Positions 9,438 through 17,162 of a DNA stretch of 64,000 bases are shown here, piece by piece. How positions within the stretch are numbered: position 1 is the stretch's first letter; the number at the start of each line of letters is the position of its first letter. The notes beneath the pieces are model-generated. The model was not told where the DNA came from and did no database searches. It was given only the letters and a program-made list of their open reading frames with translations. The stretch covers positions 3,133,501 through 3,197,500 of the forward strand of contig NZ_CP016616.1 in the NCBI RefSeq assembly GCF_002741015.1. The letters run 5' to 3'. The translations under genes and the position numbers were made by a program. This stretch comes from Microvirga ossetica (GTDB lineage Bacteria; Pseudomonadota; Alphaproteobacteria; Rhizobiales; Beijerinckiaceae).

Positions 9438-10316
9438 ATGAGCACGCCTCTCGTCTTCGACCGTTCCCTCGTCCGCCGCCGCCTGTCGCGGGCGCTCAAG
9501 CAAGGCTATGCCGATTTTCTCCTCGCCCGCACGGTCGAGGACCTGGAGGAGCGGCTCTCCGCGGTGCTGCGGACCTTTTCCCTTGCCCTCGACGTGGGCA
9601 CGCCGACGCCGGCGGCAGCCGAGGCTCTGCTTCGGAGCGGGCGTGCGGAGACCGTGATCCGTCTCTCGCCGGTACCGGAACCGGGCAGCATTCTCGGCGA
9701 CGAGGAGCAGCTGCCGTTCTCCGGTGAGCGCTTCGATCTGGTGGTGTCGCTTCTCGCCCTGCACGGAGTGAACGATCTGCCCGGCGCGCTCGTCCAGATC
9801 CGACGGGCGCTGAAAGCCGACGGCCTGTTCATCGGGGCGCTTCTGGGCGGCTCGACCCTCACCGAGCTGCGCCAGTCGCTCACTCAAGCCGAGGCGGAGA
9901 TCGAGGGCGGCGCGAGCCCGCGTGTCGCGCCCTTCGCCGATCTGCGCGATATCGGAGGGTTGCTGCAGCGGGCGGGCTTCGCCCTGCCGGTGACTGATTC
10001 GGACGTCGTCCGGGTGCGCTACGCCCATGCCTTCGCCCTCATGCAGGATCTGCGCCGGATGGGGCTGACCAATGCCCTCAACGACCGGCGGAAAGCCTCG
10101 CTGCGGCGCGCGACCCTGCTACGGGCGGCCGAGATCTATGCGGCGCGCTTCGGCGAAGCCGACGGCCGCATTCCGGCGACCTTCGAGATCGTCTGGCTGT
10201 CCGGCTGGACCCCGCACGAGAGCCAGCAGAAGCCCCTGCGCCCCGGCTCCGCCAAGGCGCGGCTCGCAGACGCCCTGGGGGTGAAGGAGGGCGACCCTGA
10301 GCGCAATCAGGAGTAA
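9438..10316 (+). CDS. Class I SAM-dependent methyltransferase-like protein (BioC/NDUFAF5-like)
   Basis: A 292-residue protein. It has a weakened SAM motif I (LALDVGTPTPAAAEAL) followed by clear post-motifs (LPFSGERFDLVVSLLALHGV and LKADGLFIGALLGG). This matches the alphaproteobacterial relatives of mitochondrial NDUFAF5, a complex I assembly factor, and of BioC. The ATG at 9438 begins MSTPLVFDRSLVRRRLSRAL, whose conserved N-terminus supports this start. The altered glycine-rich loop leaves true methyltransferase activity uncertain. Confidence 0.82.
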   Translation: MSTPLVFDRSLVRRRLSRALKQGYADFLLARTVEDLEERLSAVLRTFSLALDVGTPTPAAAEALLRSGRAETVIRLSPVPEPGSILGDEEQLPFSGERFDLVVSLLALHGVNDLPGALVQIRRALKADGLFIGALLGGSTLTELRQSLTQAEAEIEGGASPRVAPFADLRDIGGLLQRAGFALPVTDSDVVRVRYAHAFALMQDLRRMGLTNALNDRRKASLRRATLLRAAEIYAARFGEADGRIPATFEIVWLSGWTPHESQQKPLRPGSAKARLADALGVKEGDPERNQE

Positions 10317-10392
10317 TTCTGTCGCCGCTTTGGGCCGCAACCGAGTTGCCCTATACTCATTTTTCAGAGACCTCTCTGGAAAGCACCGCTCC

Positions 10393-10758
10393 ATGAAAGA
10401 GCCCGGCCCGGATCATCCGATCACCGTCACCAGGAATCCGCACCGCATCCGGGTCATGCTCGGCGGCTTCATCGTCGCGGAGACCACGCAGGCGCTCACT
10501 CTGCAGGAGGCGACTCTGCCGGCCGTGCAGTACATCCCGCGCGAGGATGTGCGGATGGATCTTCTCGACTCCACCGGTCACCACACCCACTGCCCCTACA
10601 AGGGCGACGCCTCCTATTTCACGGTGAACGGCGGCGGGCTGGTGCGGGAGAACGCGGCCTGGAGCTATGAGACTCCGTTTCCCGCGGTCGAGGCCATCAA
10701 GGAGCATGTGGCCTTCTATCCGGAGAAGATCGATGCCATCGAAGAGTTCAACGATTAG
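10393..10758 (+). CDS. DUF427 domain protein
   Basis: A 121-residue single-domain DUF427 protein. The family core is plain: NPHRIRVMLGGFIVAET, then YIPREDVRMDLL, THCPYKGDASYF and AAWSYETPFP. The fold is a small beta-sandwich widespread in proteobacteria and actinobacteria; its biochemical function is unknown to me. It lies 76 bp downstream of the methyltransferase on the same strand and about 90 bp upstream of the alcohol dehydrogenase. Confidence 0.88.
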   Translation: MKEPGPDHPITVTRNPHRIRVMLGGFIVAETTQALTLQEATLPAVQYIPREDVRMDLLDSTGHHTHCPYKGDASYFTVNGGGLVRENAAWSYETPFPAVEAIKEHVAFYPEKIDAIEEFND

Positions 10759-10851
10759 GCCCTTCTCCTAAGGGCGCAAGGGATGCCGGTTGCCGGTCCG
10801 CGATGCGCGGGGCAATCTCCGGCGCAAAGGCACCCCATCTCGGGAAATTCC

Positions 10852-12000
10852 ATGTCGCCGTTCACCTTCAACACCGTTCCTTCCCTCATCGTCGGCTCCG
10901 GCAGCATCGCGCGCCTCGGCGAGATCGCGGCGCAGCGGCTCGGCCCGCGGGTGGCTTTGGTCACCGATGCGGGTCTCGTGAAGGCCGGACTGGTCGCGCC
11001 CGCTTTGCAGGCGCTCGAAGAGGCAGGAATTGCCGTCGATGTGTTCGACGGCGTCGTCGCCGATCCGCCCGAGGACGTCGTGCTCTCGGCGGCTGCCCGG
11101 GCGCGGGATTTCGAGGCGCGGGCTGTGATCGGCTTTGGCGGCGGCTCGTCCATCGATGTGGCGAAGCTTGTGGCGCTGCTCGCCTCGAGCGGCGAGAATT
11201 TACCCGAGATCTACGGCGTCGGCATCGCGAAGGGACCGCGCCTGCCGCTGCTCGCCATTCCCACCACCGCCGGCACCGGATCGGAGGTCACGCCGATCTC
11301 CATCGTGACCACGGGCGCGCACGAGAAGAAGGGCGTCGTCTCGCCTCTCATCATTCCGGACATCGCGCTGCTCGATCCCGATCTCACGCTCGGTCTTCCG
11401 CCACATGTAACCGCTGCGACCGGCATCGATGCGATGGTCCACGCCATCGAGGCCTATACCTCGACGAGCGCCAACAACAACCCCGTCTCGCAGGCCCTGG
11501 CGAAGGAAGCCTTGCGGCTTCTGGGTCGCAACATCGAGCGTGCCGTACATCACGGCAAGGATCCGGAGGCGCGGTCCGCGATGCTGCTCGGCTCGCTGCT
11601 CGCAGGGCAGGCCTTCGCCAATTCTCCCGTGGCGGCCGTGCATGCACTGGCCTATCCGATCGGCGGGCATTTCGGCATTCCGCACGGGCTCTCCAACGCA
11701 CTCGTGTTGCCGCATGTGCTGCGCTTCAACGCGAGTGCCTGCGAAGGATCCTACGCGGAGCTTGCGCCTTTTGCTTTCCCGGAGCTCGAAGGCCGCGCCA
11801 CGGCCTCGGCCTTCGTCGAGGCGCTGGCGGCGCTCTGTACGAAGGTCGGGCTGCAGCCGCGTCTGCGCGATGTCGGCATTCCGAAAGGCGCGGTGGCGAT
11901 GATGGCGGAAGATGCGATGAAGCAGACGCGGCTTCTGGTGAACAACCCGCGCCCGCTCACGCTCGAGGATGCACGCGCGATCTACGAAGCGGCCTGGTGA
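10852..12000 (+). CDS. Iron-containing alcohol dehydrogenase
   Basis: A 382-residue group III (Fe-dependent) alcohol dehydrogenase. It shows the NAD-binding GFGGGSSIDVAK motif (about 94-105), the TTAGTGSEVTPISI segment and the metal-ligand regions GIDAMVHAIEAY and GIPHGLSNALVLPHVLRF. The ATG at 10852 gives the usual N-terminus (FNTVPSLIVGSGSIARL). The substrate is likely a small aldehyde or alcohol; maleylacetate reductase-like relatives lie in the same fold. It is followed within 9 bp by a thioesterase gene, so the two are probably co-expressed. Confidence 0.92.
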   Translation: MSPFTFNTVPSLIVGSGSIARLGEIAAQRLGPRVALVTDAGLVKAGLVAPALQALEEAGIAVDVFDGVVADPPEDVVLSAAARARDFEARAVIGFGGGSSIDVAKLVALLASSGENLPEIYGVGIAKGPRLPLLAIPTTAGTGSEVTPISIVTTGAHEKKGVVSPLIIPDIALLDPDLTLGLPPHVTAATGIDAMVHAIEAYTSTSANNNPVSQALAKEALRLLGRNIERAVHHGKDPEARSAMLLGSLLAGQAFANSPVAAVHALAYPIGGHFGIPHGLSNALVLPHVLRFNASACEGSYAELAPFAFPELEGRATASAFVEALAALCTKVGLQPRLRDVGIPKGAVAMMAEDAMKQTRLLVNNPRPLTLEDARAIYEAAW

Positions 12001-12008
12001 CGAACGCC

Positions 12009-12443
12009 ATGTCCGATCGTCCCGAGCGTTCCGACCGCTCCGCCTTCCGCCTGTTTCGTCCCATCGCCACCCGCTGGATGGACAACGACGCCTACGGCCA
12101 CGTGAACAACGTGCATTACTACTCGTATTTCGATAGCGCCGTGAATGGCTGGCTCGTCGAGAGCGGCCTGCTCGCCATCGCCGAGAGCCCTGTCATCGGC
12201 CTCGTGGTGGAATCGGGCTGCAGCTATTTCGAGAGCGTCGCCTTTCCCGATGCGCTGGAGGCCGGCATTGCGGTCGCCCATCTCGGGCGCTCCTCCGTGC
12301 GCTACCGGATCGGGATCTTCAGGCAGGGAGCGTTGCTGGCGGCGGCACAGGGGCATTTCGTCCATGTCTATGTGGATCGCATCACCCAGCGGCCGGTGGA
12401 GCTTCCGTCCGAGACCCGGAAGGCGCTCAGCGCATTGACCTGA
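12009..12443 (+). CDS. Acyl-CoA thioesterase, hotdog fold (4-hydroxybenzoyl-CoA type)
   Basis: A 144-residue single hotdog-fold thioesterase. The active-site region MDNDAYGHVNNVHYYSYFDS matches the YbgC/4-hydroxybenzoyl-CoA thioesterase pattern with the catalytic Asp. A GTG start at 11997, overlapping the stop of the dehydrogenase gene, is possible instead of the ATG at 12009. The last 17 bp overlap the convergent EamA gene. The acyl substrate is not predictable. Confidence 0.88.
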   Translation: MSDRPERSDRSAFRLFRPIATRWMDNDAYGHVNNVHYYSYFDSAVNGWLVESGLLAIAESPVIGLVVESGCSYFESVAFPDALEAGIAVAHLGRSSVRYRIGIFRQGALLAAAQGHFVHVYVDRITQRPVELPSETRKALSALT

Positions 12444-13356
12444 GCCGGCCGCTCAACGAGACGAGCGCGACGCCCACCATCACCACGGCACCGCCGGTGA
12501 GTTCGCGCAGGCCGATGCTCTCGTTGAGAAACAGCACCGCCATGATGGTGGTCCAGACCGGGGTCAGGTAACCCACCGTCGAGGCGCGGGTCGGGCCGGT
12601 GCGGCTGATCAGGTGCATGAAGAGCAGCATCGGCAGGGCAGTGGCGAGGGCGCCAAGCGCGATGAGCGGCACTAGGTTCGGCACCACGAGAGCAAAGGCC
12701 GACGGCCCGGCCAGGGTCAGCGCGAGCACCATCGCGCCCAAGCCGGAGCAGACCTGCTGGCCGAGCGCCATCCGGCCTGGATCCGCATGCCTGACGGTGC
12801 GGACATAGACATTCGCCGTCGCGTAGCTGAAGGCGACCGCTACCATGATCAGAGCGCCCACGGGATCGATGCCGCTGTCGGGGAGGGCTGCCGGGCCGAT
12901 CAGGATGGCCATGCCGATGAAGCCGATCACCACACCCAGGAAGCGCTGGGGCGACAGCCTTTCGTCGGCGAACAGGAGATGCGACAGCACGGCCACGATC
13001 AGCGGCGAGGAGGCCTGGATCATCCCGGCGGGGGCGGTGGGAAGCCGTGTCAGGGCATAGGCCAGGAGCACGTTCGGCAGCCAGCCGTTGAGAGTGCCGA
13101 GGGTGGCCCAGATCCCCCATTCATGCCGCTTAGGCAGGACGCTCTTGCCCTGGATGGCGAACCATACGGCAAGGGTCGTGCCGCCGATCAGCCCGCGCAT
13201 GGCCGCAAGGACGAACGGGTTTTGGTTGCCGCTCAGCTTGATCAGCAGAAGCGAGCTTCCCCAGAGCATCGAGCAGACCAGCAGGTTCGAGGCGACGAAG
13301 GCGGCTGTGGGAACGGGCGTCACTGGGGCCGCTTCCGTTGCTTGCTGGGACGACAT
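12427..13356 (-). CDS. EamA-family (DMT) transporter
   Basis: A 309-residue inner-membrane protein with ten predicted helices arranged as two EamA repeats. The first repeat has SMLWGSSLLLIKLSGNQNPF near the start and the second follows the PDSGIDPVGALIMV linker. Such drug/metabolite transporters export amino acids or metabolites; the substrate is unknown here. It is convergent with the thioesterase gene and lies 9 bp downstream of the nudix gene, so these two may share a transcript. Confidence 0.9.
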   Translation of the reverse strand: MSSQQATEAAPVTPVPTAAFVASNLLVCSMLWGSSLLLIKLSGNQNPFVLAAMRGLIGGTTLAVWFAIQGKSVLPKRHEWGIWATLGTLNGWLPNVLLAYALTRLPTAPAGMIQASSPLIVAVLSHLLFADERLSPQRFLGVVIGFIGMAILIGPAALPDSGIDPVGALIMVAVAFSYATANVYVRTVRHADPGRMALGQQVCSGLGAMVLALTLAGPSAFALVVPNLVPLIALGALATALPMLLFMHLISRTGPTRASTVGYLTPVWTTIMAVLFLNESIGLRELTGGAVVMVGVALVSLSGRLRSMR

Positions 13357-13365
13357 GGGAGTTTT

Positions 13366-13779
13366 TCAGGGCCCGAGGAGATCGACGAGGAAGGGGATCA
13401 GCGGCTCGTCGGCCGGCGGCATGGGATAGCTGCGCAGCTCCCGCGGCTTGACCCATTTCAGGGCCTGGCCTTCGAGCGGCTGCACGAAGCCGTCCCAGCG
13501 ACGGCAGACATAGAGCGGCATGAGCAGGTGGAAGCTCTCGTAAGGGTGGCTCGCGAAGGTCAGAGGCGCGAGGCAAGGCTCCTTCACCGCGATCCCGAGC
13601 TCTTCACGCAGCTCGCGGATCAGCGTCTCCTCCGGTCGCTCGCCCGGCTCGACCTTGCCGCCGGGAAATTCCCACAGCCCTGCGAGCTGCTTTCCTTCGG
13701 GCCGCTGGGCCAGAAGGATGCGGTTGTCCGTGTCGATCAGGGCGACGGCAACGACAAGGGTGAGCTTGAGAGGAGGCAC
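13366..13779 (-). CDS. mutT: (Deoxy)nucleoside triphosphate pyrophosphohydrolase, MutT-like
   Basis: A 137-residue nudix hydrolase. The nudix box is complete at about residues 41-63 (GKVEPGE...RELREELGI). The N-terminal strand VVAVALIDTDNRILLAQRPEGK is characteristic of MutT. It probably removes 8-oxo-dGTP from the nucleotide pool. The mutT-argJ-parvulin-secA neighbourhood is recurrent in Rhizobiales, which supports the assignment. Confidence 0.88.
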   Translation of the reverse strand: MPPLKLTLVVAVALIDTDNRILLAQRPEGKQLAGLWEFPGGKVEPGERPEETLIRELREELGIAVKEPCLAPLTFASHPYESFHLLMPLYVCRRWDGFVQPLEGQALKWVKPRELRSYPMPPADEPLIPFLVDLLGP

Positions 13780-14006
13780 TGATGAGGTCCGCCTGAGGAC
13801 GTGGCGTTGAAGGGGCGATTTTTTCAGTCTCTTAGCGCGCTTCCGATCCAGAGCGAACTGAATTTCGCGCCTCTTCCGCCGGCTTCACGTGTGATTACGC
13901 ACAAGCCGCTTCCGGCCGCTCCGATGGTATTCTTGCAAGGAGCGACCTCCGCGATAGATGATGATCAGTAACGAAATTTCATTTCATCTTCAACGTGGAG
14001 AATATC

Positions 14007-14381
14007 ATGAGAAAGCATGTCTTCCTCGCCGTTCTCGGCCTTGCCTGCACGGCCTTCGGAGCCGATGCGCAAGCCCAGGACTGCGCCGTGGCGCCGATGA
14101 CGTTCAACTCGCATATCGCGAATATCGACGGCGAGATGACCGTCAAGGCCGGCAAGGGATGCGGCTTCGGCCTGAACGGCATTCAGGGAGCGATCAGGGA
14201 AGCGGCCATCGTCCAGAAGCCGAAGACCGGAATGGCCGGAGTGCAGGGGATCATGCCCTATTACGTGGCGAAGCCGGGCTATCAGGGACCGGACGAATTT
14301 TCCTACGCCATCATCGGCATCGACCAATACGGCGGACCGATGCGCGTCACGACGAAAATGAAGGTCAAGGTCATTCCTTGA
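14007..14381 (+). CDS. Small exported protein with Ig-like/cadherin-like pattern
   Basis: A 124-residue protein with a signal peptide (MRKHVFLAVLGLACTAFGAD, cleavage near AQA). The mature chain has two Cys (QDCAVAP, KGCGFGL) that may form a disulfide. It ends with PGYQGPDEFSYAIIGIDQYG, which resembles bacterial Ig-like/cadherin-type repeat edges. A GTGGAG ribosome-binding site precedes the ATG at 14007. It is tail-to-tail with argJ (12-bp gap). Periplasmic or surface location is inferred; the role is unknown. Confidence 0.75.
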   Translation: MRKHVFLAVLGLACTAFGADAQAQDCAVAPMTFNSHIANIDGEMTVKAGKGCGFGLNGIQGAIREAAIVQKPKTGMAGVQGIMPYYVAKPGYQGPDEFSYAIIGIDQYGGPMRVTTKMKVKVIP

Positions 14382-14393
14382 CCGGCATCCCGG

Positions 14394-15635
14394 TCAGCTC
14401 CGGTAGTCGCCATTGATCTCCACATAGGCCTTGGTGAGATCGCAGGTCCACGCCTTGGCCTCGCCCCGGCCGAGGCCGAGATCGACCCGGATCGTGATCT
14501 CGTCGCCCTTCATGTAGGCCGTGGTCCTGGCCTCGTCGTATTCCGGATCGCGGGCGCCTTTGACGGCGACGCGGATGTCGCCGAACCAGATCGCGAGCTT
14601 GTCGCGCTCGGCAGGCTCGCCCGCCTTGCCGACGGCCATCACCACGCGGCCCCAATTGGCGTCTTCGCCGGCAACCGCCGTCTTCACCAGCGGCGAGTTG
14701 GCGATGGCCATGGCGATGCGCTTGGCAGAGGTTGCGCCCGTGGCGCCGGTCACCTTCACGGTGACGAACTTGCGCGCGCCCTCGCCGTCGCGGGCGACCT
14801 GCTGGGCGAGATCGCACAGCAGACTTTCGAGCGCGCTGCGGAATTCTTTCAGGCGGCGGTCGCTCGGCAGCGAGATCGCGGGTGCGCCCTTGGCGGCAGC
14901 GGCGCCGGTGGCGAAGAAGAGCAGCGTGTCGGAGGTGGAGGTATCGCTGTCCACCGTCACGCAGTTGAAGCTCTTGTCGGTGCCTTTCTTCAGCAATGTC
15001 TGCAGCACCGGGGCCGCGATGGGAGCATCAGTGAAGACGAAGGAGAGCATCGTCGCCATGTCAGGCGCGATCATGCCTGCACCCTTGGCGATGCCGTTGA
15101 TCGTCACCTCGACGCCGCCGATGGTCGCCGTGCGCGTCGCCACTTTCGGGAAGGTGTCGGTGGTCATGATCGCCTTGGCGGCATCGAGCCAGGCTGTGGG
15201 CTTTGCCTTCTTCTCGCAGGCATGAAGAACGTTTCCGAACTTCGTTGCATCGAGCGGTTCGCCGATCACGCCGGTGGAGGCGATGAAGACCTGCGAGGCG
15301 CGGCAGCCGGCCGCTTCGGCGGCGATGTCGGCGGTGAGCTTGACGGCCTCCGAGCCCTTCTTTCCCGTGAAGGCATTGGCGTTGCCGGAATTCACCACCA
15401 GCGCGCGGGCCGTGCCCTTGGCGAGATTCTTGCGGCACCAGTCGACCGGGGCCGAGGGGCATTTCGAGCGCGTGAAAACGCCGGCCACCGCCGTGTCCTT
15501 GGGCAGGGTCACGTAGAGAACGTCGGTCCGGTTCTTGTACCGGATGCCGGCCTCCGCCGTCGCGATTCTGACCCCATCGATGGCGGGAAGGGCCGGAAAC
15601 GATTTGGGCGCGAGCGGAGACACGGACTTGGACAT
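14394..15635 (-). CDS. argJ: Bifunctional glutamate N-acetyltransferase/amino-acid acetyltransferase
   Basis: ArgJ transfers the acetyl group from N-acetylornithine to glutamate, closing the cyclic arginine pathway. The 413-residue product has the autocleavage segment [13 protein letters not shown], with the Ala194-Thr195 bond where the precursor splits and Thr195 becomes the nucleophile. It also has the conserved [11 protein letters not shown] and [11 protein letters not shown] motifs. The ATG at 15635 ([17 protein letters not shown]) fits family length; the upstream in-frame extension is not conserved-looking. Confidence 0.96.
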   Translation of the reverse strand: MSKSVSPLAPKSFPALPAIDGVRIATAEAGIRYKNRTDVLYVTLPKDTAVAGVFTRSKCPSAPVDWCRKNLAKGTARALVVNSGNANAFTGKKGSEAVKLTADIAAEAAGCRASQVFIASTGVIGEPLDATKFGNVLHACEKKAKPTAWLDAAKAIMTTDTFPKVATRTATIGGVEVTINGIAKGAGMIAPDMATMLSFVFTDAPIAAPVLQTLLKKGTDKSFNCVTVDSDTSTSDTLLFFATGAAAAKGAPAISLPSDRRLKEFRSALESLLCDLAQQVARDGEGARKFVTVKVTGATGATSAKRIAMAIANSPLVKTAVAGEDANWGRVVMAVGKAGEPAERDKLAIWFGDIRVAVKGARDPEYDEARTTAYMKGDEITIRVDLGLGRGEAKAWTCDLTKAYVEINGDYRS

Positions 15636-16005
15636 GGGTGACTCGAAAAAAGACTGTTGGGATACGACGTTGCGAGCCGCGACCTGTGGTTTTTTAAGGC
15701 TTCTTGTCAAGTCAAAGCTTCATAGCGACGGAATCCAAAACGCCGGAACGACCGTTCGGTGCCATCGATCCGAGCCGGATCGGGCGGGAAATAAGGGATG
15801 GCCTCCCCGCCGTCGTTCCGGGGCCGCGCTGCAGGCGTGGAAATCCATTAACACTCACGTTGCAGAAAGAGGCGGGACGCCGGTCGCTCGTCCTCGAAGC
15901 GTCGTGATTATGGATCCACGCCTTCGCGGGGATGACAGGGGAAATGTGGGTAAACAAGAAGGGCGGCCTTGAGGCCGCCCTTGAACGTCGTGACTTCTGA
16001 AAACC
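15636..16005. repeat. Intergenic region with a dispersed ~125-bp repeat
   Basis: The gap between argJ and the parvulin gene contains a repeat at about 15811-15936 whose near-identical copy lies inverted at 54963-55086. The best-conserved core (15857-15936) begins ACGTTGCAGAAAG, includes GGATCC and ends GGGGATGAC. Both edges are CCCGG-rich. No gene is supported here. The right end (15961-15980) carries the parvulin terminator. Confidence 0.75.
15955..15981 (-). terminator. Rho-independent terminator of the parvulin gene
   Basis: Read on the minus strand, GGGCGGCC and GGCCGCCC arms (15961-15980) with a 4-base loop are followed by TTCTTGTTT. It lies 25 bp after the stop at 16006. Confidence 0.75.
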
Positions 16006-16914
16006 TTACTGCTGCTTCTGCTCGACGAGGTTGCCCTTGTCGTCCAGGCGCTCGACCTTGGCGCTTTTGCGCAGGCCCATGATCAGGTCCTGCTGCGCCT
16101 TGCGGGCGAGGTAGGTTTCGACCTGATCCTTGGTCTCCTCGAAGGACGGAGCCGGCTTGTTGCGCTTCTCCTCGACCTTGATCACATGCCAGCCGAACTG
16201 GCTCTTCACGGGGTCCGAGATCTGGCCGGGCTCGAGCTTGAAAGCGGCCTCCGCAAAGGGCTCCACCATGCGGTCCTTGGTGAAGAAGCCGAGATCGCCG
16301 CCGTCGGTCTTGGAGCCCGGGTCCTTGGAGAGTTCGCCGGCCACCTTGGTGAAGTCCTCGCCGCCCTTCACGCGGGCGGCGGCCTTCTTGGCGTCTTCTT
16401 CGTTCTCGACCAGGATGTGGCGGGCGCGAACCTCCTGCTCGGCCGGCACGCTCTTGACCGTCTCTTCGTAGAGCTTGCGGGCGGCCTCCGGGGTCACGGC
16501 CTTCTTGGCCTCCTGGTCGAGATATTCGTCGAGCAGGGTCTTGTCCCGGTTATAGGCGAGCTTGCGGGCGAACTCGGTGCCGCTGCCCACCTTCGCCGCC
16601 TCGGCCGCCTTGGCGCCGAGCTTCAGGTCGATCATGTAGCCAGTCAGCAGGTCGCGCTTCTGCTCCTCGGGCACGTTCGGCATCTGCAGGGCCGGGTCCT
16701 CGGCCGCGATCGCGAGATCGCCCTCCGTGATGTCGGCGCCGTTGACCCGGGCGATCACCTTGGAGGAGTCGACAGCGGGAACGGCCGCAGGCGAGGTCGC
16801 AGGGGCGGGAGGGGTCTGGGCAGGAGAGGTCTGTGCGAGGGCGGCCCCGGCCATGAGCGGCAGGGCGACGCCGAGGCTGAGAAGGCTCTTCCGAACGTTA
16901 AGTGAGCGAGACAT
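16006..16914 (-). CDS. Periplasmic peptidyl-prolyl cis-trans isomerase, parvulin type
   Basis: A 302-residue exported foldase. The ATG at 16914 gives a signal peptide (MSRSLNVRKSLLSLGVALPL, cleavage after ALA). After a Pro/Ala-rich linker comes a SurA/PrsA-like helical chaperone region. Then follows a PpiC domain (about 140-235) with VRARHILVENEEDA, SKDPGSKTDGGDLGFF and FGWHVIKVEEKR. It should help fold secreted or outer-membrane proteins, and sits head-to-head with secA, which feeds substrates to the same compartment. Confidence 0.92.
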   Translation of the reverse strand: MSRSLNVRKSLLSLGVALPLMAGAALAQTSPAQTPPAPATSPAAVPAVDSSKVIARVNGADITEGDLAIAAEDPALQMPNVPEEQKRDLLTGYMIDLKLGAKAAEAAKVGSGTEFARKLAYNRDKTLLDEYLDQEAKKAVTPEAARKLYEETVKSVPAEQEVRARHILVENEEDAKKAAARVKGGEDFTKVAGELSKDPGSKTDGGDLGFFTKDRMVEPFAEAAFKLEPGQISDPVKSQFGWHVIKVEEKRNKPAPSFEETKDQVETYLARKAQQDLIMGLRKSAKVERLDDKGNLVEQKQQ

Positions 16915-17162
16915 TGGGATTTCCTCTGGTGAGCGTGATCGCCCACGGACAGCGACGATCAGATGGCCGAATGTGTTTACGTTTGCAAGTGATGGCATAT
17001 TTATGTCACAGCATCGCCGCTCGCGGGGTCTTGAACGGACCCTCGGGCGACGCTTAAGCCTGCGCCACTCGGGCACAGGCTTTAAGATGCACTCTGGCAT
17101 AATTAGGTCTATAAGGCGGCGCAAACGCCCCCTTGTCTCCATGGAATTTTCGAAGGCTCCCG

